Shown here piece after piece: positions 1-7,068 of a stretch of 8,462 nucleotides of DNA. Where the stretch lies: the NCBI GenBank assembly GCA_018262135.1, contig JAGTSD010000202.1, positions 1-8,462 on the forward strand, in the 5' to 3' direction. Origin of the DNA: Pseudomonadota bacterium (GTDB taxonomy: Bacteria; Pseudomonadota; Gammaproteobacteria; Competibacterales; Competibacteraceae). Position 1 is the first letter of the stretch; each line of letters opens with the position of its first letter. Both the position numbers and the translations under genes were made by a program. Under the pieces are notes generated by a model. That model saw only the letters and a program-made list of their open reading frames with translations. It did no database searches and was not told where the DNA came from.

Positions 1-269
1 GGGGTGTTGAGTTCGATGTTGAACACGCTCAGTTCCGGGACCACCAGCGGATCGGCCAGCCGCTCCAGGAAAGCCCGGTTGAGCGGCGCCGGCTGGCCCT
101 GGCGATCCACCAGCCACGCCTCGATCTCGAAACCGGCAACGCCGCCCGCCGGCGCGAACCGGTCCCCCTGGAACCAGTCGCGCAGGGTCGCGGTTTCCTG
201 ACGCAACTGCGCCCGGAACCGGCGGAAATCCTGACGGGTGAAGGTCGAACGGGAAATTTCCTGACCCAT
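1..269 (-). CDS. Probable GCS2-type glutamate-cysteine ligase / carboxylate-amine ligase, N-terminal fragment
   Basis: Only the first 89 residues are present; the gene runs off the left edge. The start is the ATG at 269-267, preceded eight bases upstream by GGGAGA, a fair ribosome-binding site. After a charged, Arg/Gln-rich helical lead (residues 1-35) comes the stretch GFEIEAWLVD (46-55), then a Pro-containing segment and PELSVFNIELNT (78-89). The pattern G-x-E-x-E-x-x-LVD followed by a conserved E-L-x-x-F-N-x-E-L-N-T is typical of the N-terminal core of GCS2-family ATP-dependent carboxylate-amine ligases, where the acidic residues help bind Mg-ATP. These enzymes join glutamate to cysteine or a similar amine in glutathione-like pathways. 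The gene lies 35 bases downstream of the MidA-like gene on the same strand, so the two may be co-transcribed. Family assignment is from pattern recognition on a short fragment, and the substrate is not determined. Confidence 0.6.
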   Translation of the reverse strand, partial: MGQEISRSTFTRQDFRRFRAQLRQETATLRDWFQGDRFAPAGGVAGFEIEAWLVDRQGQPAPLNRAFLERLADPLVVPELSVFNIELNT

Positions 270-304
270 GCGCGGCGTCTCCCGATGGCGGATTGTTTTC
301 GAAA

Positions 305-1546
305 CTATAGCCGACCACGCTCGTCGCGGAAGGCGAAACCCCGCAGCGGAATATCCAGATTCCGGGTCAGGGCGATGGCCTGGAACCGGTCGCCCATTTC
401 GCCGGGCAAGGTCAGTAGCTTGACCTGACGCGCCTGCTCCAGATAGTGGACTGCATCGGTGGCGTCCACCTCGGCCAGCAACTCCATCAGCCCGCAGCCA
501 AACAGGAAATAGTTCTGGCGCGTGTAGCCGGCGACCTCCAGCCCGATGGTCAGGGCGGCATCGGCCACGGCGGTAAAATCGACGCTGGCGGTGATGTCCT
601 GCAAGCCCGGCAAAATCAGCGGATCGTCGTGAACACGATGGCGATAGTGGCAGAGCAGGGTACCCCTCGCGCGTTCGGGGTGGTAATAGTCGCGGTGCGG
701 ATAGCCGTAGTCCACGAACAGCAGCGCACCCGCCGCCAGCGGTTCGGCGACGGCGCGCAGCCAGTCTTCCAGATGGGGAACGTATTCCGAGGTGTAGCCC
801 TCCGGCAGGCGCCAGCCCAGTTCTGCCTCGATCCGCGTGATCATGGCCGTCACCGCCGAGTCTTCCTCGCCCTCGGCCCAATCCAGGCCAGCCTCGGTCC
901 AGGTGACCATCAGGCGGCGCGGGCCGTGCGCGGTGATGCGGAAACGCTCGACCGGCAGCGCATCCAGCACTTCGTTGCCGAGGACGATCCCGCAAAACCC
1001 CGACTCTGGGAGGGCATCCAGCCAGACGACCCGCTCCAGCAGTTCAGGCGCCCGGTCGGCCAGGGTTTGGCGCTGGCGTTCGCGCAACTCGCCGCTGAGT
1101 TCCAGGATGGCATAGCATTGCGGCAGGGCATCCAGGGCGCGCAGTTCCAACAGGAGGTCCACGGCCATGATGCCGGAACCCGCGCCCAGTTCGAGAATTT
1201 CGCCGCTGCCGAGCGCCTGTAGAATCTCCCCGCACTGGCGGGCGAGGCAACGGGAAAACAGCGGCGACAGTTCCGGTGCGGTGACGAAATCGCCACCAGG
1301 CCCGAATTTGCGGGCGCCAGCGCGGTAATAGCCCAGTCCTGGCGCGTACAGGGCCAGATCCATGAACCGGGCGAAGGAGATAGCGCCACCGGCGTTAATG
1401 ATCTCGGCGCGCAGGTGGTCGAGCAGCCGGGCGCTGTGCGCGGCGGCAGTGGGATCGGGTGCGGGCAGGGTGTTGAGCGAAGGGAGGGGCATGATCATGG
1501 GTGGCGCGCGGGTGGCTGGATTCTGGTGGAAAGAGGGAATGACCAT
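305..1546 (-). CDS. SAM-dependent methyltransferase, MidA/NDUFAF7 family (Methyltransf_28, DUF185)
   Basis: This 413-residue protein has the full MidA-type layout: FMDLALYAPGLGYY (61-74) and GDFVTAPE (85-92) in the N-terminal cap, the SAM-binding motif ELGAGSG (119-125), GNEVLDALPVERF (190-202), a later VDYGYP motif, and the GTLLCHYRHR...DITASVDFTAV block that marks the family. In mitochondria NDUFAF7 symmetrically dimethylates an arginine of the complex I subunit NDUFS2. The bacterial target is usually assumed to be the NuoD equivalent, but this is inference here. The start is uncertain: the ATG at 1546 lacks a clear ribosome-binding site, and the ATG codons at 1498 and 1492 would remove a poorly conserved 16-18 residue lead without harming the domain, but these lack a good site too. 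No signal peptide or membrane segment is seen, so it should be cytoplasmic. It is divergent from the YgiM-like gene and upstream of the ligase fragment. Confidence 0.9.
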   Translation of the reverse strand: MVIPSFHQNPATRAPPMIMPLPSLNTLPAPDPTAAAHSARLLDHLRAEIINAGGAISFARFMDLALYAPGLGYYRAGARKFGPGGDFVTAPELSPLFSRCLARQCGEILQALGSGEILELGAGSGIMAVDLLLELRALDALPQCYAILELSGELRERQRQTLADRAPELLERVVWLDALPESGFCGIVLGNEVLDALPVERFRITAHGPRRLMVTWTEAGLDWAEGEEDSAVTAMITRIEAELGWRLPEGYTSEYVPHLEDWLRAVAEPLAAGALLFVDYGYPHRDYYHPERARGTLLCHYRHRVHDDPLILPGLQDITASVDFTAVADAALTIGLEVAGYTRQNYFLFGCGLMELLAEVDATDAVHYLEQARQVKLLTLPGEMGDRFQAIALTRNLDIPLRGFAFRDERGRL

Positions 1547-1690
1547 CCAGTTTTTACCACAAGCTCGGTCAGCGCGCCCGTCGCAAGATGATCAAGTGGT
1601 TGCAGGGTATAAACCAGCGCCGCAAATCCGTTAAAATAGTCAAAATTTAGTTTTATCCCTCCTGCCTGATCAGGCTTCTCACTGCTTCCG
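1547..1690. promoter_or_regulatory. Divergent intergenic region with AT-rich island and 12-bp palindrome
   Basis: This region must hold the promoters for the divergent MidA-like and YgiM-like genes. It contains an AT-rich island (about 1631-1657) that stands out from the GC-rich surroundings, and a perfect 12-bp palindrome GCCTGATCAGGC at 1664-1675, 16 bases before the YgiM-like start codon. TATAAA occurs at 1608-1613 and TAAAAT at 1632-1637, but neither has a convincing -35 box at normal spacing, so I do not place a specific promoter. The palindrome could be an operator or a small hairpin in the 5' leader; nothing in the sequence decides this. Confidence 0.35.
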
Positions 1691-2389
1691 ATGAAAACAC
1701 CTGTTATCGCTTTATTGTTGCTCCTGCTCCTGTTCGTCTCCCCCGTCCAGGCTCAACCCGATCCCGCCGCACCATCGCCAACCCCCGCCTATGTCAGCGA
1801 TACGGTGGACATACCTCTGCGCGCGGGCGCTTCCAACCGCCACAAGGTGATCGGCGCGGTGCGCGGCGGTTCCCCAGTCCAGGTGCTGAAGGTGGACGCC
1901 GCCAAGGGTTATACCCAGATTCGCACCTCTGCCGGGGTGAGCGGCTGGTTGCCCAGCAATCAAATCACTAAAACTCTCAGCAGTCAGGAACAAGTGACCG
2001 CGACGCGCCAGGAACTGGAACAGTTGAAAACGCGGTATTTCGAAGCCCAACAGCACATGGATAGCATGGTTAGCCAACCCGACGGGGAAGCCCCGAACTA
2101 TCCCCGGCTTTATGAGGAAGCTCTACTCTTGCGCCAGCAATTGGCGCAATACCGCAAAGTGGCAGCCGATACCGTGGCGATTGACGAGCGTAACAAGGCC
2201 TTGCAGGAGCGCGTGGTGACCCTGGAGCGGGAACTACAAATGATTCAGCAGGAAAACCAGGCATTGCGTAACGACAACGAAAATATCCGGTTGCTGATGG
2301 GGATAGTGATTCTGGGTGCGTGTCTGCTGGTGGCGGTGATGATGCCACGCATCCGGGAGCAGAAGCGGGCGCAGTGGAACCAGCTATGA
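1691..2389 (+). CDS. YgiM-like SH3b-domain protein with coiled coil and C-terminal membrane anchor (TIGR04211 type)
   Basis: This 232-residue protein begins with a Leu-rich signal peptide (about residues 1-21, probable cleavage after VQA). A bacterial SH3 domain follows at about 32-96, with the usual LRAGASNRHKVIG and GWLPSNQIT ends. Next comes a long Gln/Glu/Arg-rich coiled coil (about 98-200), a single hydrophobic segment (about 201-218), and a short basic tail ending REQKRAQWNQL. This order matches the proteobacterial 'SH3 and anchor' family that includes E. coli YgiM (206 residues). The topology suggests an SH3 domain and coiled coil in the periplasm, anchored in the inner membrane by the C-terminal helix. 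The SH3b domain may contact peptidoglycan, which is a family-level inference; the molecular role is not established. The start ATG has no strong ribosome-binding site, but it gives an intact signal peptide. The gene converges on the YadG-like gene with 51 bases between stop codons and no clear terminator. Confidence 0.88.
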   Translation: MKTPVIALLLLLLLFVSPVQAQPDPAAPSPTPAYVSDTVDIPLRAGASNRHKVIGAVRGGSPVQVLKVDAAKGYTQIRTSAGVSGWLPSNQITKTLSSQEQVTATRQELEQLKTRYFEAQQHMDSMVSQPDGEAPNYPRLYEEALLLRQQLAQYRKVAADTVAIDERNKALQERVVTLERELQMIQQENQALRNDNENIRLLMGIVILGACLLVAVMMPRIREQKRAQWNQL

Positions 2390-2440
2390 GTGATGGCGGG
2401 TCTCAATCTGACGTGGACTGTTGGTAGACGGCGGCGTGGC

Positions 2441-3370
2441 TCAGGCGGCGGCTTCGCTCTTGTCCACCAGTTGCAGGAACAACTCCTCCAGCCGGTTGGC
2501 CTTGTTGCGCAGGCTGGAGATTTCGATGCCGCGCGCCGACAACTGCGCGAACAGCGCGTTGAGACCCCATTCCTTGGCGACATCCACTTCCAGCGTGAGT
2601 TCGTCCAGCCGGCGCAGCGGATAACCGGGGATTTCCGGCAAGCTGGCGAGCGGCTGGCGTAGATTGAGCACGAAGGTTTCCAGGTGTAGCCGACCCAGCA
2701 GAGTCTGCATCCGGGTGTTCTCGATAATCGCGCCCCGGTCAATGATGGCGATGTGCCGGCACAGCGTTTCCGCTTCTTCCAGATAGTGCGTGGTCAGGAT
2801 GATGGTGGTGCCCTGGGCGTTGATTTCGCGCAGGAAGTCCCACATCGAGCGGCGGATTTCAATGTCCACGCCGGCGGTCGGTTCGTCGAGGATCAGCAGT
2901 TTCGGCTGGTGGATCAGGGCGCGGGCGATCATCAGCCGCCGCTTCATGCCGCCGGACAACTGGCGGGCCATCCCCCGGCGCTTTTCCCACAGGCCGAGTT
3001 GCTTGAGATAGGTTTCGGCCCGCTGCCAGGCCAGGGCGCGGGGAATGCCGTAATAGCCGGCCTGATTGACCACGATCTCGGCCACCGGCTCGAACTGGTT
3101 GAAGTTGAACTCCTGCGGCACCAGGCCGATGCAGGATTTGGCGGTGTTCAGCTCGCGATCGAGATCGTGGCCGAACACCTGGACCGTGCCGCCGGTCTTG
3201 CGCACCAGCGAGCAGACGATGCCGATGGTGGTGGACTTGCCAGCGCCGTTGGGACCGAGCAGCGCGAAGAATTCGCCTTCCTCTACCTCCAGATCAATGC
3301 CGCGCAGGGCTTCCAGACCGTTAGCGTAGGTTTTGCGCAGGTTGTGGAGGACCAGGGCGGGTGTGGACAT
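2441..3370 (-). CDS. yadG: ABC-2 type transporter ATP-binding protein, YadG-like
   Basis: This complete 309-residue ATPase has Walker A GPNGAGKST (39-47), Q-loop Gln86 within VPQEFNFN, signature LSGGMKRRL (138-146), Walker B LLILDE (158-163), D-loop AGVD (166-169) and H-loop His195 in TTHYLEEAE. The segments EFNFNQFEPV, VVNQAGYYG and the C-terminal RNKANRLEELFLQLV closely match my recollection of E. coli YadG (308 residues), so the assignment goes beyond the general ABC fold. YadG is thought to power the YadH membrane permease as an exporter of unknown substrate. No permease gene follows here: downstream lies only the convergent YgiM-like gene. The start ATG has GAGAG eight bases upstream. 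It begins 29 bases after the ApbE stop on the same strand, so translation from a shared transcript is likely. The partner permease must be encoded elsewhere, if it exists. Confidence 0.92.
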   Translation of the reverse strand: MSTPALVLHNLRKTYANGLEALRGIDLEVEEGEFFALLGPNGAGKSTTIGIVCSLVRKTGGTVQVFGHDLDRELNTAKSCIGLVPQEFNFNQFEPVAEIVVNQAGYYGIPRALAWQRAETYLKQLGLWEKRRGMARQLSGGMKRRLMIARALIHQPKLLILDEPTAGVDIEIRRSMWDFLREINAQGTTIILTTHYLEEAETLCRHIAIIDRGAIIENTRMQTLLGRLHLETFVLNLRQPLASLPEIPGYPLRRLDELTLEVDVAKEWGLNALFAQLSARGIEISSLRNKANRLEELFLQLVDKSEAAA

Positions 3371-3399
3371 GCCGGTGACTCTCGTGGGCGGAGGGTGGG

Positions 3400-4466
3400 T
3401 TACGGTTGTTGGGCGACCAGATACGGCTCAAATTCCGGGGTGTAGCGTTCCTGGAAACTGCCATCCCGACCGATCAGGATGAAAAAAGCCGCGAGGTGGT
3501 GTTCGCTGGCCAGTTGAAAGCCCAGCTCCGGGCCGGCGGCGAACAGGGCGGTGTCGATGGCGTCGGCGACCATGGACTGATCGCTGACGACGGTTACCGA
3601 CGCCAGGGTTTGCGGAATCGGCCGACCGGTGTGCGGGTTGATAATATGGGCGTAACGCTGGCCGTTCTGCTCGAAGAAGTTGCGATAGTCGCCGGCGGTG
3701 GAAACGCTGTGGTCGCCGACCCGGATCAGCCGTTCGACTGCACGCTGGCCCGGCACGGGCTTTTCGATGGCGATGGTCCAGGGTTGCCCCCGGCCGTTGC
3801 GGCCCCTGGCGCGAATGTCGCCGGCGATGGCGACCAGATAGTTCTGGATGCCGCTGGCGTCCAGCAGCGCCGCCAGTTGATCTGCGCCGTAGCCCTTGGC
3901 CAGCGCTGATAAATCCACGTAAAGATCGGCGCGCTCCTTTTTAAGCGCTGGCGGTTGATCACGGGTTTGCAGCCGCCAGTAGCCGACCCGGTCCCGCGCC
4001 TGGGCGATGGCCTCGTCGGAGGGAACCTGGTCGCGGCGCGGTTCCGGCCCGAAACCCCACAGATTGACCAGCGGTCCGACGGTGATATCGAATGCGCCGT
4101 TGCTGAGTTCGCTGGTGCGCAATCCCTCGGCGACCACTTGCAGCAGTTCGGGCGAAACCGCGATCCAGTCGGTGCTGGGATTCTGGTTGAAGCGCGACAG
4201 TTCCGAATTTGGGTCGTAGGTGGACATCTGCTGGTTGATGCGGGCCAGCACCGCGTCCACCCGTTGTTTGAGATCAGCGGGCACGGTTTGTCCCGGCGCG
4301 GGAACCAGCTTGATTTCGTAGCTGGTGCCCATGGTGGCGCCGGCGAGGCGGACGGTGGGATCGGGCGGGGGCGATTCGCAGGCGCTCAGAGCAGCAGCAC
4401 GATCAGGAGGAGCGACAGCGGTGAAACAAAGCGGCGCAACGTCATGAGAGCAGTCAGAGGGAACAT
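3400..4466 (-). CDS. apbE: ApbE family FAD:protein FMN transferase lipoprotein, with apparent frameshift in the signal peptide
   Basis: ApbE moves FMN from FAD onto a Thr/Ser of periplasmic redox proteins (such as NqrC or RnfG). The catalytic domain is intact: GATMGTSYEIKL, STYDPNSELSRFN, GAFDITVGPLVNLWGFG, VDLSALAKGYGADQ, STAGDYRNFFEQNGQRYAHIINPHTGRPI in pieces, and SVTVVSDQSMVADAIDTALF carrying the Mg-binding Asp/Thr. The open frame extends upstream to a TTG at 4473 and would give an unusual N-terminus with no signal peptide. In the neighbouring frame, an ATG at 4466 (GGGGA seven bases upstream) or at 4445 begins MTLRRFVSPLSLLLIVLL and stops at TGA 4388-4386. Restoring one G in the CTG run between 4390 and 4389 joins that signal peptide to LSAC, a perfect lipobox, and then ESPPPDPT. 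I therefore read one lipoprotein gene starting at 4466, with a one-base deletion or assembly error. The gene lies between the CitE-like and YadG-like genes; no flavinylation target is visible. Confidence 0.85.
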
Positions 4467-4473
4467 CCAACAA

Positions 4474-4493
4474 TCCCCGCCATCATGGCGGGG
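4474..4493 (-). promoter_or_regulatory. Hairpin masking the apbE ribosome-binding site
   Basis: On the minus-strand transcript, CCCCGCC (4493-4487), a five-base loop and GGCGGGG (4481-4475) form a perfect seven-pair stem. The GGGGA proposed as the ribosome-binding site for the ATG at 4466 occupies 4478-4474, so four of its five bases are paired in the 3' arm. No U-run follows, so this is not an intrinsic terminator. It looks like a translational block that could be opened by an alternative fold or by translation; that role is inference. Confidence 0.45.
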
Positions 4494-4513
4494 TCAGGTT
4501 CGGGCCGGCGGAT

Positions 4514-4532
4514 CTGGTAGGGGACCCACCAG
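4514..4532 (-). other. Second hairpin in the citE-apbE intergenic region
   Basis: The 19-base stretch CTGGTGGGTCCCCTACCAG (read on the minus strand) folds into an eight-pair stem with a three-base loop. One pair is G-U in minus-strand RNA but would be A-C in plus-strand RNA, which favours a role in the minus-strand transcript, that is, in the leader of apbE. It lies 20 bases upstream of the ribosome-binding-site hairpin. I could not match the pair to a known riboswitch class. Confidence 0.4.
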
Positions 4533-4547
4533 CCCAATGTGGCGGAA

Positions 4548-5432
4548 TCAGCCGTTGGCGGCTTCCATCGCGGCGATGGCCTCGGCCAGCTTCACCAGCC
4601 GGCGGGCGCTTTCGACATGCAGATTCTCGACCAGCTTGCCGTCCACCACCACTACGCCCTTGCCTTGGGCGGTGGCTTCGGCGTGGGCGGCGATGATCTT
4701 GCGCGACCAGGCGACGGCATCCGCCGAGGGCGCGAAGATCCGGTTGGCGGCGGCGACGGTCTTGGGATGAATCAGCGTCTTGCCGTCGAAGCCGAATTCA
4801 ACGCCCTGTTTGCAGGCGTATTCAAAACCTTCATCGTCGTTGAGGTCCAGATACACACCGTCAAGAATCGCCAGGCCGTTGGCGCGGGCGGCCAGCAGGC
4901 ACAGGCTCAGCGAGGTCAGCATCGGCAGCCGCTCGCGGGTGTGGGCGCAGTTGAGGTCCTTGGCCAGATCGGAGGTGCCCATCACCAGGCAGGCAAGGCG
5001 GGGACTGGCGGCGGCGATGGCCGGCGCTTCCAGCATCCCGCGCGGAGTTTCCATCATGCACCAGATCGCCATATCGTCCGGGGCGCCGGCGGCGTTCATG
5101 ATGTTCTCCACCTGCCGGACCGTGTCGGCGCTTTCCACCTTGGGAATGAGGATGGCGTGCCCACCGCAGGTCGAGGCGGCGACGATGTCGTCGTGACCCC
5201 AGGGTGTGGCCAGGCTGTTGACGCGGATAGCCAGTTCGCGCTGGCCGTAACCGCCGGCCTTGACCGCCTCGCAAATCTGCTGGCGAGCGACGATCTTGGC
5301 GTCCGGGGCGACGGCGTCCTCCAGATCGAGGATGTAGCCATCGGCGGGCAGGGTGCGGGCCTTGTCCAGGGCGCGGGCGTTGGAGCCCGGCATGTACAGG
5401 ACGCTGCGGCGAGGGCGTACGGGATTGGACAT
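4548..5432 (-). CDS. CitE-like CoA-ester lyase (HpcH/HpaI aldolase / citrate lyase beta family)
   Basis: This 294-residue protein has the order of motifs seen in CitE-like lyases: RSVLYMPGSN (9-18), GYILDLEDAV (32-41), RVNSLATPWGHDD (70-82, with the substrate-binding Arg70), IPKVE (96-100), METPRGML (127-134, with metal ligand Glu128), GTSDLAKDL (152-160, with metal ligand Asp155), and the later GFDGKTLIHP. Family members split or form malyl-, methylmalyl- or citramalyl-CoA, or act in citrate lyase; the sequence does not decide which. No citrate lyase alpha, gamma or accessory genes are near, so a stand-alone CoA-ester lyase is more likely than a citrate lyase subunit. The ATG at 5432 is chosen because AAGGGAGA lies six bases upstream; an in-frame TTG at 5438 would overlap that site's spacing. 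The symporter gene ends 76 bases upstream on the same strand, and ApbE follows after about 80 bases. Confidence 0.85.
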   Translation of the reverse strand: MSNPVRPRRSVLYMPGSNARALDKARTLPADGYILDLEDAVAPDAKIVARQQICEAVKAGGYGQRELAIRVNSLATPWGHDDIVAASTCGGHAILIPKVESADTVRQVENIMNAAGAPDDMAIWCMMETPRGMLEAPAIAAASPRLACLVMGTSDLAKDLNCAHTRERLPMLTSLSLCLLAARANGLAILDGVYLDLNDDEGFEYACKQGVEFGFDGKTLIHPKTVAAANRIFAPSADAVAWSRKIIAAHAEATAQGKGVVVVDGKLVENLHVESARRLVKLAEAIAAMEAANG

Positions 5433-5508
5433 GGGCAATCTCCCTTGGTTTATTGAATGCGGAACTGCGAGTGGTGGAAAGCAGATTTCGGGGGAACCGA
5501 ATGGCTAA

Positions 5509-6930
5509 TCATACACCCCTGGCTCGGATGAAGAGGAGGGGGCGATGACCGCCCAGCCGCAACAGCAGCGCCAGCAGCAGGGTGTTGCCGAGCAGCAGGT
5601 AGAGATTGTAGTGGGGCAGATTCAGCGGGATGAATTTCAGTTCCACCAGCAATACGCCCAGCGAGGCGATCAGCAGATAGACCGCCACCAGCCGGTTGAC
5701 GGTGCTGGCGCCGACCATTGCCGTCGCCCCCTGGCGGATGCTGAGCAGCGATAAAAACAGCAGCGGCACGATGCCGATGGAAAACACCTTGTAGGCGATC
5801 AGCAGCGACGGAATGATCGCTTTCAGCCGCAGCGCGAACAGGGTGGCGAGCACCGCCGCCAGCATCATGCAGCCCCGAATGATCCACACCTGGGCGGTAT
5901 CGTTCGGCGCGCGCCCCAGCAGCCGCAGACCGTGGGCGATCACGTCCCGCCCCAGCAGCGTCCCGGTAGTGATGAGGATGATGTCGGCGCCCGACAGCGG
6001 AATGGACAGCAGCGCCACCAGCACGAAATCGGCCAGTTGACCGCTGAAGAGCTGCGTGACCAGGGTCTGGATGGTCAGATCGGGTTTGGCGACGGTGATG
6101 AGACCCTTGGCCAGGATGCCGATGAACACGATCAACAGCGAAATCGCCACGATCAGGGCGCTGGCCAGCAGCAGGCCCCGGCGGGCGCTGGCGATGTCGC
6201 GGGCCACGAAAATCCGCGAATACATGTCCGGCCCGAACAGGTAGGACAGGCCGACCGGGATGAAAATGCCGAGGAACAGGCTGAAAGTGAACGCCTCGTC
6301 GAAGCCGAAACGCAGGTTCAGCGGCGGGCGCGGTTCGGTTCCAATGGGCGCGGCCAGACTCAGCGTCAGCAGCAGGGCCAGTCCCGCCACCATCACCGTC
6401 ACTTGCAAAAAACCGGTCTTGACCGTGCCGGCCTGCCCGACCAGCAGGCTGTACGCGGCAAAGATCAGGGTGAACAGGGCGTAGCCCAGCGGTTCGCTGC
6501 CCAGCAGTTGGGTCAGGATGTTGCCGCCAGCGATGATCTGGCCGGCCAGCACCATCAGCCAGGCGAGGAACAGCACGGCGCTGACCAGCAGGCGGATGTT
6601 GTCGCCGAACACCTGGGCGATGATGTCGCCGATGGTATAGCCCTTGACCCGCCAGACCGTGTCGAGAAAGGTGTAGGCCAGCACCACCAGGAAAATGGCG
6701 CCGGACAGTGTCCACCACAGGGCGTTCAGGTTGTATTGATAGGCGTAGCCGGCCAGCCCAAACACCGAGGATGCGCCGAACGCCAGCGCCACCAGCGACA
6801 TGCCGACGCTGAAGCCACCTGCCTGCCGGTCGTAGACCACGAATCCGTCCAGACTGGCGCCGCGATGCCGGAGCCAGTGATGGAAACCGATGCCGAACAG
6901 CAGGGCGATGTAGAGAATCAGCCAGATCAT
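5509..6930 (-). CDS. Sodium:solute symporter family (SSS) transporter
   Basis: This 473-residue, strongly hydrophobic protein has about 13 membrane segments, as is usual for the SSS family (PutP, PanF and relatives). Visible family features include the early GGFSVGMSLVALAFGASSVFG region (split around residues 38-58), VKGYTIGDIIAQVFG (95-109), GQAGTVKTGFLQ (165-176), FGPDMYSRIFVARD (232-245), and LSGADIILITTGTLLGRD (312-329). The last aligns with the helix that supplies the Na2 sodium site in PutP-like proteins, with Thr321-Thr322 in the place of the usual Ser/Thr pair. It should import a small solute, probably an organic acid or amino acid, with Na+ across the inner membrane; the substrate is unknown. 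GAGG lies seven bases before the ATG. It is the first gene of the minus-strand run that continues into the CitE-like lyase, which hints at a carboxylate substrate. Confidence 0.88.
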   Translation of the reverse strand: MIWLILYIALLFGIGFHHWLRHRGASLDGFVVYDRQAGGFSVGMSLVALAFGASSVFGLAGYAYQYNLNALWWTLSGAIFLVVLAYTFLDTVWRVKGYTIGDIIAQVFGDNIRLLVSAVLFLAWLMVLAGQIIAGGNILTQLLGSEPLGYALFTLIFAAYSLLVGQAGTVKTGFLQVTVMVAGLALLLTLSLAAPIGTEPRPPLNLRFGFDEAFTFSLFLGIFIPVGLSYLFGPDMYSRIFVARDIASARRGLLLASALIVAISLLIVFIGILAKGLITVAKPDLTIQTLVTQLFSGQLADFVLVALLSIPLSGADIILITTGTLLGRDVIAHGLRLLGRAPNDTAQVWIIRGCMMLAAVLATLFALRLKAIIPSLLIAYKVFSIGIVPLLFLSLLSIRQGATAMVGASTVNRLVAVYLLIASLGVLLVELKFIPLNLPHYNLYLLLGNTLLLALLLRLGGHRPLLFIRARGV

Positions 6931-7068
6931 GCGCGTGCCTCGCGAAGGGAGGTGGGATGGAAGCGCGGCATTATCGGCGGGGAGAGTGGGTTTTCAAAGG
7001 GGGTGAGCGCGGTGGGAAAGATGGGGTAGGATGATCGAAACGCTGGATTTATTGTGGGAATGAAGGTC

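Noticed and set aside
446..1222. 258-codon plus-strand open frame opposite the MidA-like gene
   Set aside because: There are no domain features and the opposite strand encodes a complete methyltransferase. Similar shadows lie opposite the YadG-like gene (2753-3445) and the CitE-like gene (4539-5456).
2390..2440. Terminator between the convergent YgiM-like and YadG-like genes
   Set aside because: I see no stable hairpin followed by a T-run on either strand in these 51 bases.
4490..4545. FMN riboswitch or SRP RNA on the plus strand
   Set aside because: There is a weak resemblance to parts of the FMN element (GGATCTGGT...CCAG) and of the SRP loop (GGTCAGGTTCGG), but the core conserved strings are absent and the strand is opposite to apbE.
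4474..4547. Thiamine pyrophosphate riboswitch ahead of apbE
   Set aside because: GAACCTGA is present on the minus strand, but the conserved CUGAGA and the closing GGGA segment of that class are missing.
5487..5501. Small inverted repeat TTCGG/CCGAA after the symporter stop
   Set aside because: The stem is only five pairs with no U-run, too weak to call a terminator.
5450..6718. 422-codon minus-strand open frame overlapping the symporter in another frame
   Set aside because: The Arg/Gly/Pro/His-rich composition is typical of an out-of-frame reading of GC-rich DNA, and the symporter frame has family motifs throughout.
5932..7029. Long plus-strand open frame (365 codons) opposite the symporter
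   Set aside because: The product is rich in Gln, His, Asp and Gly with no recognisable domain, and it is antisense to a clear SSS transporter. It is the expected shadow of a GC-rich coding region.
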